Origin: Novosphingobium sp. CECT 9465
GTDB taxonomy: Bacteria > Pseudomonadota > Alphaproteobacteria > Sphingomonadales > Sphingomonadaceae
NCBI RefSeq assembly: GCF_920987055.1
Contig: NZ_CAKLBX010000001.1
Span: forward strand, 2,342,501 to 2,406,500
DNA: 64,000 nucleotides
Reading direction: 5' to 3'
Shown here: in pieces, positions 35,360 through 43,774 of the stretch
How the letters are laid out: each line of letters begins with the position of its first letter
Position numbering within the stretch: the stretch's first letter is position 1
The notes under the pieces: model-generated
What the model saw: only the letters and a program-made list of their open reading frames with translations
What the model was told of the DNA's origin: nothing
The model's database searches: none
Made by a program: the position numbers and the translations under genes

Positions 35360-35425
35360 AGTCCAATTACGCAGCGTCGTTCGTATCTACGTCTGGCCCG
35401 CCGGTAGCAGGTCATCTCCAGAACA

Positions 35426-35899
35426 CTATTTGAAGACCTCGGTTCCCAGCGTGTCCATCGCGCTGCGGAACATGTCGACCGAATTGGAAAACACTTCCAG
35501 ATCGATGCCCTTCCCGGTCACCACATCCCACGTCATCATCACCGACTGGTCCTTGTCGAGCGAGACCGAGGCAAAGCGTGTGTTGCGGTTGAAGCGCACG
35601 GCATCTTCAGCGGTAAACTTCTTTTCTGGCGTGAAATTGGCCACGAACTGCAACGACTGGCAGCCATCGTGCGTCTTTTCGTTGCATTCGTAGAACAGCA
35701 ACGCTGCCTGCCAGCCGCCGATGTCGGTGTTGATCAACGGATCGCCATTGGCGTCCTTCGCCAGTTCGGCGGTATAGCCGAGATTCTTCAGCGCCTGGGC
35801 CACGCCATCGGGTTTGATTGCCGAAACGGTATTGGCCCCTGCGGCGGAGGGGGCCATCATGGAGGCTACGATTGCGGCAACCAGCCAGCGAACTTTCAT
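35426..35899 (-). CDS. Exported YbjN-domain protein
   Basis: Protein of 157 residues. A signal peptide (KVRWLVAAIVASMMAPSAAGA) is followed by a YbjN-like domain: VAQALKNLGYTAELAKDANGDP, then GGWQAALLFYECNEKTHDGCQSLQF and a late DVVTGKGIDLEVFSNSVDMF. Two Cys (ECNE, GCQS) could form a disulphide. Family members are chaperone-like or sensory; no function is assigned here. The start at 35899 is preferred because the signal peptide begins there. Confidence 0.75.
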   Translation of the reverse strand: MKVRWLVAAIVASMMAPSAAGANTVSAIKPDGVAQALKNLGYTAELAKDANGDPLINTDIGGWQAALLFYECNEKTHDGCQSLQFVANFTPEKKFTAEDAVRFNRNTRFASVSLDKDQSVMMTWDVVTGKGIDLEVFSNSVDMFRSAMDTLGTEVFK

Positions 35900-36011
35900 G
35901 TCATCCAGATCCCCGTACAAGGCTCTTTGCGGCCTTTGTCGTTATTGACGGGAAGCTGACACGAACTCCGCCTTCCTGCAAGAGGGCGCGCTCGCCTTTA
36001 TTTGAAGTGCG

Positions 36012-36764
36012 TCAGGAAAGGAAGGCTACCAGTTCACGCCCCAGATCGGGTTTGGTCACGCAGCTCATGTGCGTACCGGGGATCAGCGCGAGGCGCGCAT
36101 CGGGCAGTGCCTCGGCCAGCTTTTCCGCCGATCCATTGTCGTCGTCCTGATCACCGCACAGCACCATCGTCGGCATGGTTATGTCGCCAAGTGCCGCCTC
36201 ATCGGTATCAGCCATCGTGCCCAGCAACAGTCGCGCGGCTACCCTGTCCACTCCCATCGTCTTGAGGAACTGCTGCGCAAGATAGGCCGGATCGTCCCGC
36301 GTGATCGTGCCGAAACGGTCGATCACGTCCACGAAGAAGTCCTGCCGTTTTGCCCATCCGGCAAGGCCTTCAAGGCCCATCCCGCTCAGCACCAGCCGAC
36401 GCGGGGCCATCCCGCCGATGACCGCGCGGGCCGCCGTGCGCGCGCCCAGCGAAAAGCCGACCAGATCGAAAACGGTCAACCGCAGATGCGCCACCAGCGC
36501 CTCGGCATCGCGCACCAGCACATCCTGAGGATAGGCTGCCGGATCATGCGGCGCGGCGCTCTGCCCGTGCACCCGCAAATCCGGCATAAGGCATTCAAAG
36601 CCAGCCGCCGCCAGTTGCGCCGCCGTGCCGAACTTGATCCAGTTCACCTCGGCTGAAGAAAACAGCCCATGCAGAAGCACCACCGGCCTTCCCCTGCCCA
36701 TGCGGTGCAGCGCGAGTTGCGCGCCGCCGAAGCCGGGAAAGAATTCGGTGGTCACTTCCATCAT
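36012..36764 (-). CDS. Alpha/beta hydrolase
   Basis: Protein of 250 residues with LHRMGRGRPVVLLHGLFSS (oxyanion loop HG), the nucleophile Ser in LVGFSLGARTAA, the acid Asp in VLCGDQDDDNG and His in IPGTHMSCV. The substrate is unknown. The start (ATGATG at 36764/36761) lies eight bases after the asd stop codon, so it is probably translated from the same message. Confidence 0.85.
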   Translation of the reverse strand: MMEVTTEFFPGFGGAQLALHRMGRGRPVVLLHGLFSSAEVNWIKFGTAAQLAAAGFECLMPDLRVHGQSAAPHDPAAYPQDVLVRDAEALVAHLRLTVFDLVGFSLGARTAARAVIGGMAPRRLVLSGMGLEGLAGWAKRQDFFVDVIDRFGTITRDDPAYLAQQFLKTMGVDRVAARLLLGTMADTDEAALGDITMPTMVLCGDQDDDNGSAEKLAEALPDARLALIPGTHMSCVTKPDLGRELVAFLS

Positions 36765-36772
36765 GTCGGCGA

Positions 36773-37798
<1,026 letters not shown>

Positions 37799-37920
37799 TT
37801 CCATTCCCTTCCAGCGGCCCGCATGCTCTTGCGTCCGAGCCGTTCCCTAGCGGCTGGTGCCGACCAGCCAAGTTAAAAACGCTTTTGTGCCGTGCACTTC
37901 AGCTTGCCCCACCACAACTC

Positions 37921-38015
37921 TCGTCATTGCAAGGCGGCAAAACCGACGACGCAACCCAGAGCGCCACGCACAAACTCTGGATTGCCGCGCGCCCTCCGGT
38001 CGCTCGCAATGACGA
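37921..38015. repeat. Dispersed palindromic repeat, copy A
   Basis: An imperfect palindrome beginning TCGTCATTGC and ending GCTCGCAATGACGA, with inner arms related to GACGAAGCAATCC and GGATTGCTTC. It lies between the divergent ends of asd and the DPP-IV-like gene. Two more copies are at 50300-50386 and 63849-63944. Repeats of this type occur in many alphaproteobacteria. Confidence 0.85.
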
Positions 38016-38028
38016 TGGGTAGCGCGAG

Positions 38029-40290
38029 TTACTTCCCGCTGCCTGCACCATTGCGGTCAAGGAAGCGGAAAATCGTCTCGTAGAGATGTTTGCTCACTTT
38101 CGGCCCGCTGATGCGGTGCGTGTAGCCGGGATAGAGCATCATCTCGAACGGCACCGCCTCACCCTGCAGCTTGGCGATGATGGCGCTGGCGTTTTCGAAA
38201 ACCACGTTGTCATCGGCCATGCCGTGGATGATCAGCAACGGATCGCTGATCTTGCCGGTATCGGCCAGCGCATTCGATTTTTCATAGACTTCCGGCAGCT
38301 TGTTCGGATCACCGAGATAGCGCTCGGTATACGTCGTGTCGTACATCTGCCACTTCGTCACCGGCGCCACGGCAATGCCTGCCGCATAGACCCCCGGATT
38401 GGCCTGAAGCATCTTGATCGACATGTATCCGCCATAGGACCAGCCGAACGTGCTGATCTTGTCGGCATCCACGAACGGCTGCTTCTTCAGCCACATCGCG
38501 CCAGCCAGCTGGTCCTCTACCTCGACCGAACCCATCGCATGATGCAGCGCCGAGGCGAACTTCACGCCCCGGTTTTCCGATCCCCGGTTGTCGATCGCGA
38601 AATAGATATAGCCCTTGTCGACAATGGCCTGCGCCAGTGCGCCCTGAAAACCCCTGGTGACCACCTGTGACGATGGCCCACCGTAATGATAGGTGAACAC
38701 TGGATAGGTCTTTCCGGCCTCCAGCGGTGGCGTAATCATCATGTAATGCAGCGGTGTGCCATCCGCGGCCGGGATCGTGCCGAACTGCGCCGGACGATGG
38801 CTGGCAAGGTACGGTGCATAGGGATGCGCACCTGCGACCTTGTTCTCCTCGATCCACGCCAGCCGCTTGCCGCTGGTATCGGCGATGAACGATTGTGCCG
38901 GCTGTGAATCAGATGATCGCGAAATCGTCAGCGTCTGCCCGCTCTTGTCCATGCTGGCACCATTGACCCAGCCCATTTCGGTCAGGCGCGTGATCTTTGC
39001 CGGAGCGTTCAAGTCCATCGCATAGACCTGTTGCGCGAGCACATCGTCCTTGTTGCCGGTAAAATAGAGCTTGCCGCCCTTTTCATCCACGCCAACCACG
39101 CCGGTCACGGTCCAATCGCCCCTGGTCAGTTGCGACCACTTGCCCGCCTTGTAGCGATACAGATGGCCGAACCCGTCGCGCTGCGACCACCACACCAGGC
39201 TGCCGTCCCTGAGGAAGCGATAGCTGTCCGAAAGGTCGATCCAGTGCTTTGCCGCCGCCCTTTCGGAAAACAACACGCTCGCCTTGCCGGTCAGCGGATC
39301 GACCTTGAGCATGTCGAGCACGGTCTGCTCGCGGTTCATCCGCTGCACAAACAGCGCCTTGCCGTCAGGCGCCCAGTCCACCCGCGCCAGGTAGATGTCC
39401 TTATCAGTTCCGAGATCCACCTGGACCTTGCCCGAACCGTCCGGCGCCATCACCCACAGCGAAACTTCGGCATTGGGCGTGCCCGCCGCCGGATAGCGCT
39501 GGTCATATGTCTTGGTGCCTTCCGCACCGATCGCTGCGCGGGTGACCACGCCGACCATGCTCTCGTCGAACCGTTCCACCGCGATACGGGCTTCATCGGG
39601 CGACCACCAGAAGCCGTTGAAGCGCGCCATTTCTTCCTGCGCCACGAACTCGGCCTCGCCCCAATGGACGTCAGCGTTCGCTTCTTCGGGCGTGATCGCG
39701 ACCGGCGCGCCGCCTGCAACTTTTCCCGTCCACAACCGGCGGTCTCGCACGAAGGCGATGTGCTCGCCCTTCGGTCCCAGCCTGGGGTTCAGTTCGCCGC
39801 CCTTGGTGCCTTCGATCTTGCGTACCGAACCATCAAGGCCAGCCAGCAGCAGGTCGCCATCGACCGGCACCAGCACCGATTTTCCATCGGCGGCCCATTC
39901 ATAAGTCACGATGCCCTTCAGGTCGCCGATGCGCTGGCGCTCACGCTGCATCTTCTCGGCCTCGGACAATTCCCGGCCCGATGACAGCTTGAGCGAATCC
40001 ACCAGCATCTTCCACTCGGACGTCTCGCGGTCGAAGCCCCACAGGTCATAGCGCTCGCGGTCATCGGCACGATTGCGCAGCAGTGTCAGATAGCGACCAT
40101 CGGGCGAAAGCTTCACGGCGCGCGGCGCCGGGCCGTTGAGGCTTGGGCTGGCAAAGACGCGCTCAAACGTCAGGTCTTGGGCGGCAGCAGGTGTTGTAGC
40201 GGTCATGTTTTGACCCTGTTGTGCATGGGCGAGCGGAGCAAACGCGAAGGACGACAGGGCGCAAGCGGCCAGCAGACGGAAATGACGCAT
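38029..40290 (-). CDS. Exported dipeptidyl peptidase IV-like protease (S9)
   Basis: Protein of 753 residues. A signal peptide (RHFRLLAACALSSFAFAPLAHA) precedes a beta-propeller domain (DPP-IV N-terminal) with repeats such as LSPDGRYLTLLR and WAPDGKALFVQR. The C-terminal alpha/beta-hydrolase domain has the Ser nucleophile in FGWSYGGYMSIKML, the Asp in IHGMADDNVVFEN and the His in YPGYTHRISG. It should release N-terminal dipeptides, often after Pro, in the periplasm. The open frame upstream of 40290 is not part of the protein. Confidence 0.93.
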   Translation of the reverse strand: MRHFRLLAACALSSFAFAPLAHAQQGQNMTATTPAAAQDLTFERVFASPSLNGPAPRAVKLSPDGRYLTLLRNRADDRERYDLWGFDRETSEWKMLVDSLKLSSGRELSEAEKMQRERQRIGDLKGIVTYEWAADGKSVLVPVDGDLLLAGLDGSVRKIEGTKGGELNPRLGPKGEHIAFVRDRRLWTGKVAGGAPVAITPEEANADVHWGEAEFVAQEEMARFNGFWWSPDEARIAVERFDESMVGVVTRAAIGAEGTKTYDQRYPAAGTPNAEVSLWVMAPDGSGKVQVDLGTDKDIYLARVDWAPDGKALFVQRMNREQTVLDMLKVDPLTGKASVLFSERAAAKHWIDLSDSYRFLRDGSLVWWSQRDGFGHLYRYKAGKWSQLTRGDWTVTGVVGVDEKGGKLYFTGNKDDVLAQQVYAMDLNAPAKITRLTEMGWVNGASMDKSGQTLTISRSSDSQPAQSFIADTSGKRLAWIEENKVAGAHPYAPYLASHRPAQFGTIPAADGTPLHYMMITPPLEAGKTYPVFTYHYGGPSSQVVTRGFQGALAQAIVDKGYIYFAIDNRGSENRGVKFASALHHAMGSVEVEDQLAGAMWLKKQPFVDADKISTFGWSYGGYMSIKMLQANPGVYAAGIAVAPVTKWQMYDTTYTERYLGDPNKLPEVYEKSNALADTGKISDPLLIIHGMADDNVVFENASAIIAKLQGEAVPFEMMLYPGYTHRISGPKVSKHLYETIFRFLDRNGAGSGK

Positions 40291-40380
40291 GGGAGTTCGG
40301 TATCCTCTGGCCCCGTTTTTATACCGGGGGCAAATTGACGATGCGCCTTGGTGGCCCGAATTGGTTGCGTTTGAAAGCAG

Positions 40381-40416
40381 AAAAGGCGCCCTGGCCGGTG
40401 AGCCAGGACGCCTTTT
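40381..40416 (-). terminator. Terminator after rplS
   Basis: Read on the minus strand, a 15-bp stem (AAAAGGCG.CCTGGC with GCCAGGGCGCCTTTT, one mismatch) and 6-base loop ends in TTTT, 47 bp after the L19 stop codon. It should end the rpsP to rplS transcript. Confidence 0.92.
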
Positions 40417-40462
40417 GAACACTTTATCAGTGTCGTGGCACTGGGCTATTCGCCCGCCCTGC

Positions 40463-40840
40463 TCAGTCCGCGCTGACCTTTGTGACCTTGCGCTCGGCAA
40501 TACGTGCCGATTTGCCGGTCCGGCCGCGAAGATAGTACAGCTTCGCACGACGAACGACACCACGGCGAACCACGGTAATCGAATCGATGTTGGGCGAATA
40601 GAGCGGGAACACGCGTTCCACGCCTTCGCCGAACGAGATCTTGCGAACGGTGAAGTTCGAGCCAAGACCACGGTTCGAACGCGCGATGCACACGCCTTCG
40701 TAGTTCTGGACGCGGGTGCGCTCGCCTTCGACAACGCGCACACCGATGCGGACGGTATCGCCCGCACGGAACGATGGAATTTCCTTCTTCGCCTTGTATT
40801 CGGCGATGGCTTCAGCTTCAAGCTGCTGAATCAGGTTCAT
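40463..40840 (-). CDS. rplS: 50S ribosomal protein L19
   Basis: L19, 125 residues, at the interface of the ribosomal subunits. Family segments: [35 protein letters not shown] region near the start, [30 protein letters not shown] in the middle. The first 23 bases overlap the 3' end of trmD, an unusually long overlap for this operon. Confidence 0.97.
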   Translation of the reverse strand: MNLIQQLEAEAIAEYKAKKEIPSFRAGDTVRIGVRVVEGERTRVQNYEGVCIARSNRGLGSNFTVRKISFGEGVERVFPLYSPNIDSITVVRRGVVRRAKLYYLRGRTGKSARIAERKVTKVSAD

Positions 40841-41684
40841 TTTTCAAATCCTGCACTTCACGTTGCGCACCAGAGGCAGATTGGACCCGAGCGCCGATGT
40901 GACGCTCCCAAAGATCCGGCCTGCGTAGCCGTGTATCGTCTTCCGAACGGCGTTTCCGCCACTCCGCGATTTTCGCATGATCCCCCGATCGCAACACTTC
41001 AGGGATCACTCGCCCTTCCCACTCAGCGGGCCGGGTGTAATGAGGGTACTCAAGAAGACCGTTCTCAAACGACTCCTCATGCCCACTCAAGGCGGCGCCC
41101 ATTACGCCGGGAAGCAGCCGAATGCAAGCGTCCAGCAACATCAGCGCCGCACATTCCCCGCCCGAAAGCACGATATCGCCGACGGAGACTTCCTCGACAT
41201 CGCGGCCTTCGAAGATGCGCTCGTCAAACCCTTCAAACCGGCCACACAACAGGATCACCCCCGGCCCCGCCGCCAGCTCCCGCACGCGCTCCTGCGTCAG
41301 CGGCTTGCCGCGCGGGGTAAGCGCAATGACGGGCCGTTGCCCTGAAAGCCCCTCCCCTTCAGGGGAGGGGTGGGGGTGGGGGCCATCCCCAAGCGCCACA
41401 CCAGATGGAGAACCCCCACCCCCAGCCCCTCCCCTGAAGGGGAGGATGGCACCGCGCGCAAAATCCACAGCCTTGGCCAGCACATCCACCCGCAAGACCA
41501 TCCCCGCCCCGCCGCCAGCAGGCGTATCGTCCACCGTCCGGTGCTTGTCAGCCGCAAAGTCGCGGATCTGCACCGCATCCATCGACCACGTCCCCTCAGC
41601 CAGCGCCCGCCCCGCAAGGCTGACACCCAAAGGGCCGGGAAACATCTCAGGGTAGAGCGTGAGGACTGTGGCAGCGAAGGTCAT
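40818..41684 (-). CDS. trmD: tRNA (guanine37-N1)-methyltransferase TrmD with in-frame repeat
   Basis: TrmD, 288 residues, methylates G37 of tRNAs reading CNN codons and is usually essential. Family parts are [80 protein letters not shown], the last being part of the SAM knot. Between [10 protein letters not shown] and [10 protein letters not shown] lies an extra run of about 38 residues (including [10 protein letters not shown]) encoded by a palindromic repeat at 41348-41445. The ATG at 41684 overlaps the stop of the upstream DUF1493 gene (ATGA). The C-terminus extends into the rplS start. Confidence 0.94.
   Translation of the reverse strand: MTFAATVLTLYPEMFPGPLGVSLAGRALAEGTWSMDAVQIRDFAADKHRTVDDTPAGGGAGMVLRVDVLAKAVDFARGAILPFRGGAGGGGSPSGVALGDGPHPHPSPEGEGLSGQRPVIALTPRGKPLTQERVRELAAGPGVILLCGRFEGFDERIFEGRDVEEVSVGDIVLSGGECAALMLLDACIRLLPGVMGAALSGHEESFENGLLEYPHYTRPAEWEGRVIPEVLRSGDHAKIAEWRKRRSEDDTRLRRPDLWERHIGARVQSASGAQREVQDLKNEPDSAA
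41348..41445. repeat. C/T-rich palindromic repeat inside trmD
   Basis: A 98-bp element whose left arm (41348-41384) and right arm (41413-41445) are near-complementary, each holding a smaller palindrome CCCCTCCCC-TTCA-GGGGAGG. On the minus strand it is read in frame as part of TrmD. A second copy of nearly the same length is at 43199-43299. The loops of the two copies differ. Confidence 0.92.
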
Positions 41685-42034
41685 GGCTCCAGCCAATGAC
41701 CCGCTTCGATCACTTTCGCAATGTGTCCGAGTTCAAGCCGCTCGTATGGGCTGGGATTGTTAAAGCTCCCCCGTATTGGCCACGTGAAAAGCTGCCAGAC
41801 AAATTGAAATGGGAAAAGCAGCGACAAACCTTCGTCAAGCAATGCAAAACGCTGCCAAGGCCATTGCCACACCCATTCACCAAACTCACCTGCCAGCGCC
41901 TCTGCTAAATCCTCCACATCACCGCCAGAAATGCCAACGTCCTGATCAATTGCCGATGAAGTAGTAAGCCGATCCCGCCGCGTGCCACTTTGCGCAGCAA
42001 CAATGTCCATCACACGGTCCAGTGTCGCAGACAT
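41681..42034 (-). CDS. DUF1493 family protein
   Basis: Protein of 117 residues. The N-terminal half (residues of about 10-50, with [21 protein letters not shown]) has the DUF1493 pattern, an acyl-carrier-like four-helix fold. A Trp/Phe-rich segment follows ([11 protein letters not shown]) and a terminal [18 protein letters not shown]. Function unknown. It starts by a one-base overlap with the vapC stop (TGATG) and ends in an ATGA overlap with trmD, so it physically links the toxin-antitoxin pair to trmD. Confidence 0.78.
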   Translation of the reverse strand: MSATLDRVMDIVAAQSGTRRDRLTTSSAIDQDVGISGGDVEDLAEALAGEFGEWVWQWPWQRFALLDEGLSLLFPFQFVWQLFTWPIRGSFNNPSPYERLELGHIAKVIEAGHWLEP

Positions 42035-42411
42035 CAAACCGTCCAGTTCTCGACCATCAACCCCGGCACATCCGCAAAGTCGGCCTCGTTGTTCGTCACC
42101 ACCGTCGCCCCGATGCTAAGCGCATGCGCGGCAAGCAGCCTATGTAATTTCCCACGTTTGAAAGGGAGCCTGGCATACTCACGCGCGGCAGCCTCCCCAA
42201 ATTCCAGCACAGGAATCGCCTTCAAGAAGGCGGCGATCACTTCTGGCGGCGGGGGCTTCTGCAGTTGTGTTCCAGCAGAGATCTCAGAAAAGCTTATCGC
42301 GGAAATACCAATTTCTCCGACCTCGCATTCTCCGATCCGGCGGTTCACAGGTGAGGCCGCAACCCTCATTGCATTGATCGAACTGTCGGCATCGATCAGG
42401 TATTTGATCAC
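42034..42411 (-). CDS. vapC: VapC-like PIN-domain toxin, active site altered
   Basis: PIN-domain ribonuclease family, 125 residues. Acidic residues are present in LIDADSSI (Asp), SFSEISAG (Glu) and NNEADFADVPGL. At the position of the third catalytic Asp, family proteins read roughly D-R-L-I-A-A-H-A; here the sequence is KLHRLLAAHAL, with His (codon CAT) where GAT would give Asp. The toxin may therefore be weakened or inactive. The start overlaps the antitoxin stop by four bases. Identification as VapC rests on length, motifs and the partner gene. Confidence 0.88.
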   Translation of the reverse strand: MIKYLIDADSSINAMRVAASPVNRRIGECEVGEIGISAISFSEISAGTQLQKPPPPEVIAAFLKAIPVLEFGEAAAREYARLPFKRGKLHRLLAAHALSIGATVVTNNEADFADVPGLMVENWTV

Positions 42412-42677
42412 AGCAAACCAGCCGCCTTGCGAGCAGCAATCACACGCGGCCTTTCTTCAAAATCTTCACGTGGGGCCAGTCGAATGCCCGGTGCCTTGCC
42501 CGCAAAACCGCTCACATCGATCTTGCGCTTCGCCGCTGGCTTGGCGCGAAACACCAGATCGCCATCAACCCACTCGACGCCCCACTCACGATCAGGCTCA
42601 ACGCCCAGCGCCGCCGGAACGCGGATGGCGACCGAATTTCCAGATTTGAAGCTCTTGGCTGTGTATTCCTTGCCCAT
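42408..42677 (-). CDS. vapB: VapB-like antitoxin (AbrB/MazE fold)
   Basis: Protein of 89 residues. The N-terminal half is a swapped-hairpin AbrB DNA-binding domain (AKSFKSGNSVAIRVPAALG, then WVDGDLVFRAKPA), and the C-terminal half is a flexible toxin-wrapping tail (APREDFEERPRVIAARKAAG). GGAGG five bases before the ATG gives a strong start. A perfect palindrome (42688-42708) just upstream is the likely autoregulatory operator. It overlaps vapC by ATGA. Confidence 0.9.
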   Translation of the reverse strand: MGKEYTAKSFKSGNSVAIRVPAALGVEPDREWGVEWVDGDLVFRAKPAAKRKIDVSGFAGKAPGIRLAPREDFEERPRVIAARKAAGLL

Positions 42678-42687
42678 CGCGGCCTCC

Positions 42688-42708
42688 GTATATACAGCCT
42701 GTATATAC
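42688..42708. promoter_or_regulatory. Palindromic operator of the vapBC-like pair
   Basis: A perfect 10-bp inverted repeat, GTATATACAG and its complement around a single C, overlapping the rimM stop codon on one side and reaching the antitoxin ribosome-binding site on the other. AbrB-fold antitoxins bind such palindromes, so autoregulation is the likely role. Its AT-rich centre could also contain a promoter -10 element. Confidence 0.75.
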
Positions 42709-43193
42709 TACTCCACGTAAAGCGCTTCAATCACAATCCTCAGCCCATCCCACTCCGGCACGGCATCAACCTTCATGGGCACCATGAAGCGCTTGCCATC
42801 GGGTTTGCGGATTTCGAGGACGTCGCCTGCACCGAAATTGTCGATGGCGATACATTCGCCCAGCGCTTCGCCCGTGGTGGAGACAACCGGCAGGCCGAGC
42901 AGGTCGGCGTGGTAATATTCACCCTCGCCCAAAGGCGGCAGGGTTGAACGCGGCACAGTCAGCGCCGTTCCGCGCAGTTTTTCCGCTGCGGTGCGGTCCG
43001 TGATTTCGGCAAAGCGGACGATGGCGCCGCCTTTGCTGTCATCGCGAAGCGACGTCACCGTCAGCCTGGAATCGCAGAAGGCGCGGTAGCGCTTGAGCGC
43101 GGCCACGCCTTCTCCGAACAGCTTGAGGCGGACTTCGCCCGTCACTCCATGTGCGCCGGTTATGGCGGCGAGCGTGACGGGCTTGTCGCGCAT
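42708..43193 (-). CDS. rimM: 16S rRNA maturation factor RimM
   Basis: RimM, 161 residues, helps assemble the head of the 30S subunit by binding S19. Family segments: LAAITGAHGVTGEVRLKLFGEG, the beta-barrel end LGEGEYYHADLLGLPVV, and the PRC-barrel IDNFGAGDVLEIRKPDGKRFMVPM. The start is the ATG at 43193; the GGGGAGGGG seven bases upstream belongs to the palindromic repeat at 43199-43299. The frame stays open through the repeat to a GTG at 43310, which I do not take as the start. Confidence 0.96.
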   Translation of the reverse strand: MRDKPVTLAAITGAHGVTGEVRLKLFGEGVAALKRYRAFCDSRLTVTSLRDDSKGGAIVRFAEITDRTAAEKLRGTALTVPRSTLPPLGEGEYYHADLLGLPVVSTTGEALGECIAIDNFGAGDVLEIRKPDGKRFMVPMKVDAVPEWDGLRIVIEALYVE

Positions 43194-43198
43194 GGCAA

Positions 43199-43299
43199 GC
43201 CCCTCCCCTTCAGGGGAGGGGTTGGGGTGGGGGGCTGCGGCTGAGCGCTGCGCCTTTCGGCCAGCCCCCACCCCCGGCCCCTCCCCTGAAGGGGAGGGG
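43199..43299. repeat. C/T-rich palindromic repeat between rpsP and rimM
   Basis: A 101-bp element of the same family as the one inside trmD: arms 43199-43234 and 43265-43299 are near-complementary and each holds CCCCTCCCC-TTCA-GGGGAGGGG. It fills nearly the whole gap between rpsP and rimM and provides the purine-rich ribosome-binding site of rimM. Confidence 0.92.
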
Positions 43300-43310
43300 A
43301 GATCAGCCAC

Positions 43311-43724
43311 TTAGGCTTCCGTCTGCTCTTCGGCAGCGGCTTCTTCAGCCGGTGCAGCAGCGGCGGCAGCCGCAGCTTCAGCGGCTTCGGCAGCCTTCTT
43401 GGCCTTGTCTTCGGCCCGTTCCTTGGCCTTCTTGCCGGGTTCGCCCGCATTCGGGTTGTTGGTAGCCTTGCGCTCCTTGATGCCGGCCTTGTCGAGCATG
43501 CGGGCAACGCGGTCGGTCGGCTGTGCGCCAACGCCGAGCCAGTAACGTACGCGGTCTTCGACCAGACGGACGCGGTTTTCATCGTCCTTGGCGAGCAGCG
43601 GGTTGTAGGTGCCGACCTGCTCCAGATAAGCGCCATCGCGCGGAGCGCGGCTGTTGGAGACGACGACCTTGTAGTACGGGCGCTTCTTCGAGCCACCACG
43701 CGAAAGACGAAGAGAAACAGACAT
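43311..43724 (-). CDS. rpsP: 30S ribosomal protein S16
   Basis: S16, 137 residues. The conserved part is [39 protein letters not shown] at the N-terminus, then [20 protein letters not shown] low-complexity tail of about 50 residues rich in Ala, Glu and Lys follows, common in alphaproteobacterial S16. It is followed by the repeat and rimM. Confidence 0.97.
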   Translation of the reverse strand: MSVSLRLSRGGSKKRPYYKVVVSNSRAPRDGAYLEQVGTYNPLLAKDDENRVRLVEDRVRYWLGVGAQPTDRVARMLDKAGIKERKATNNPNAGEPGKKAKERAEDKAKKAAEAAEAAAAAAAAPAEEAAAEEQTEA

Positions 43725-43774
43725 TAAATCAACCTTTCAGCGAAATTCTAAACTTTACGAAACTTGCAAAAAAA

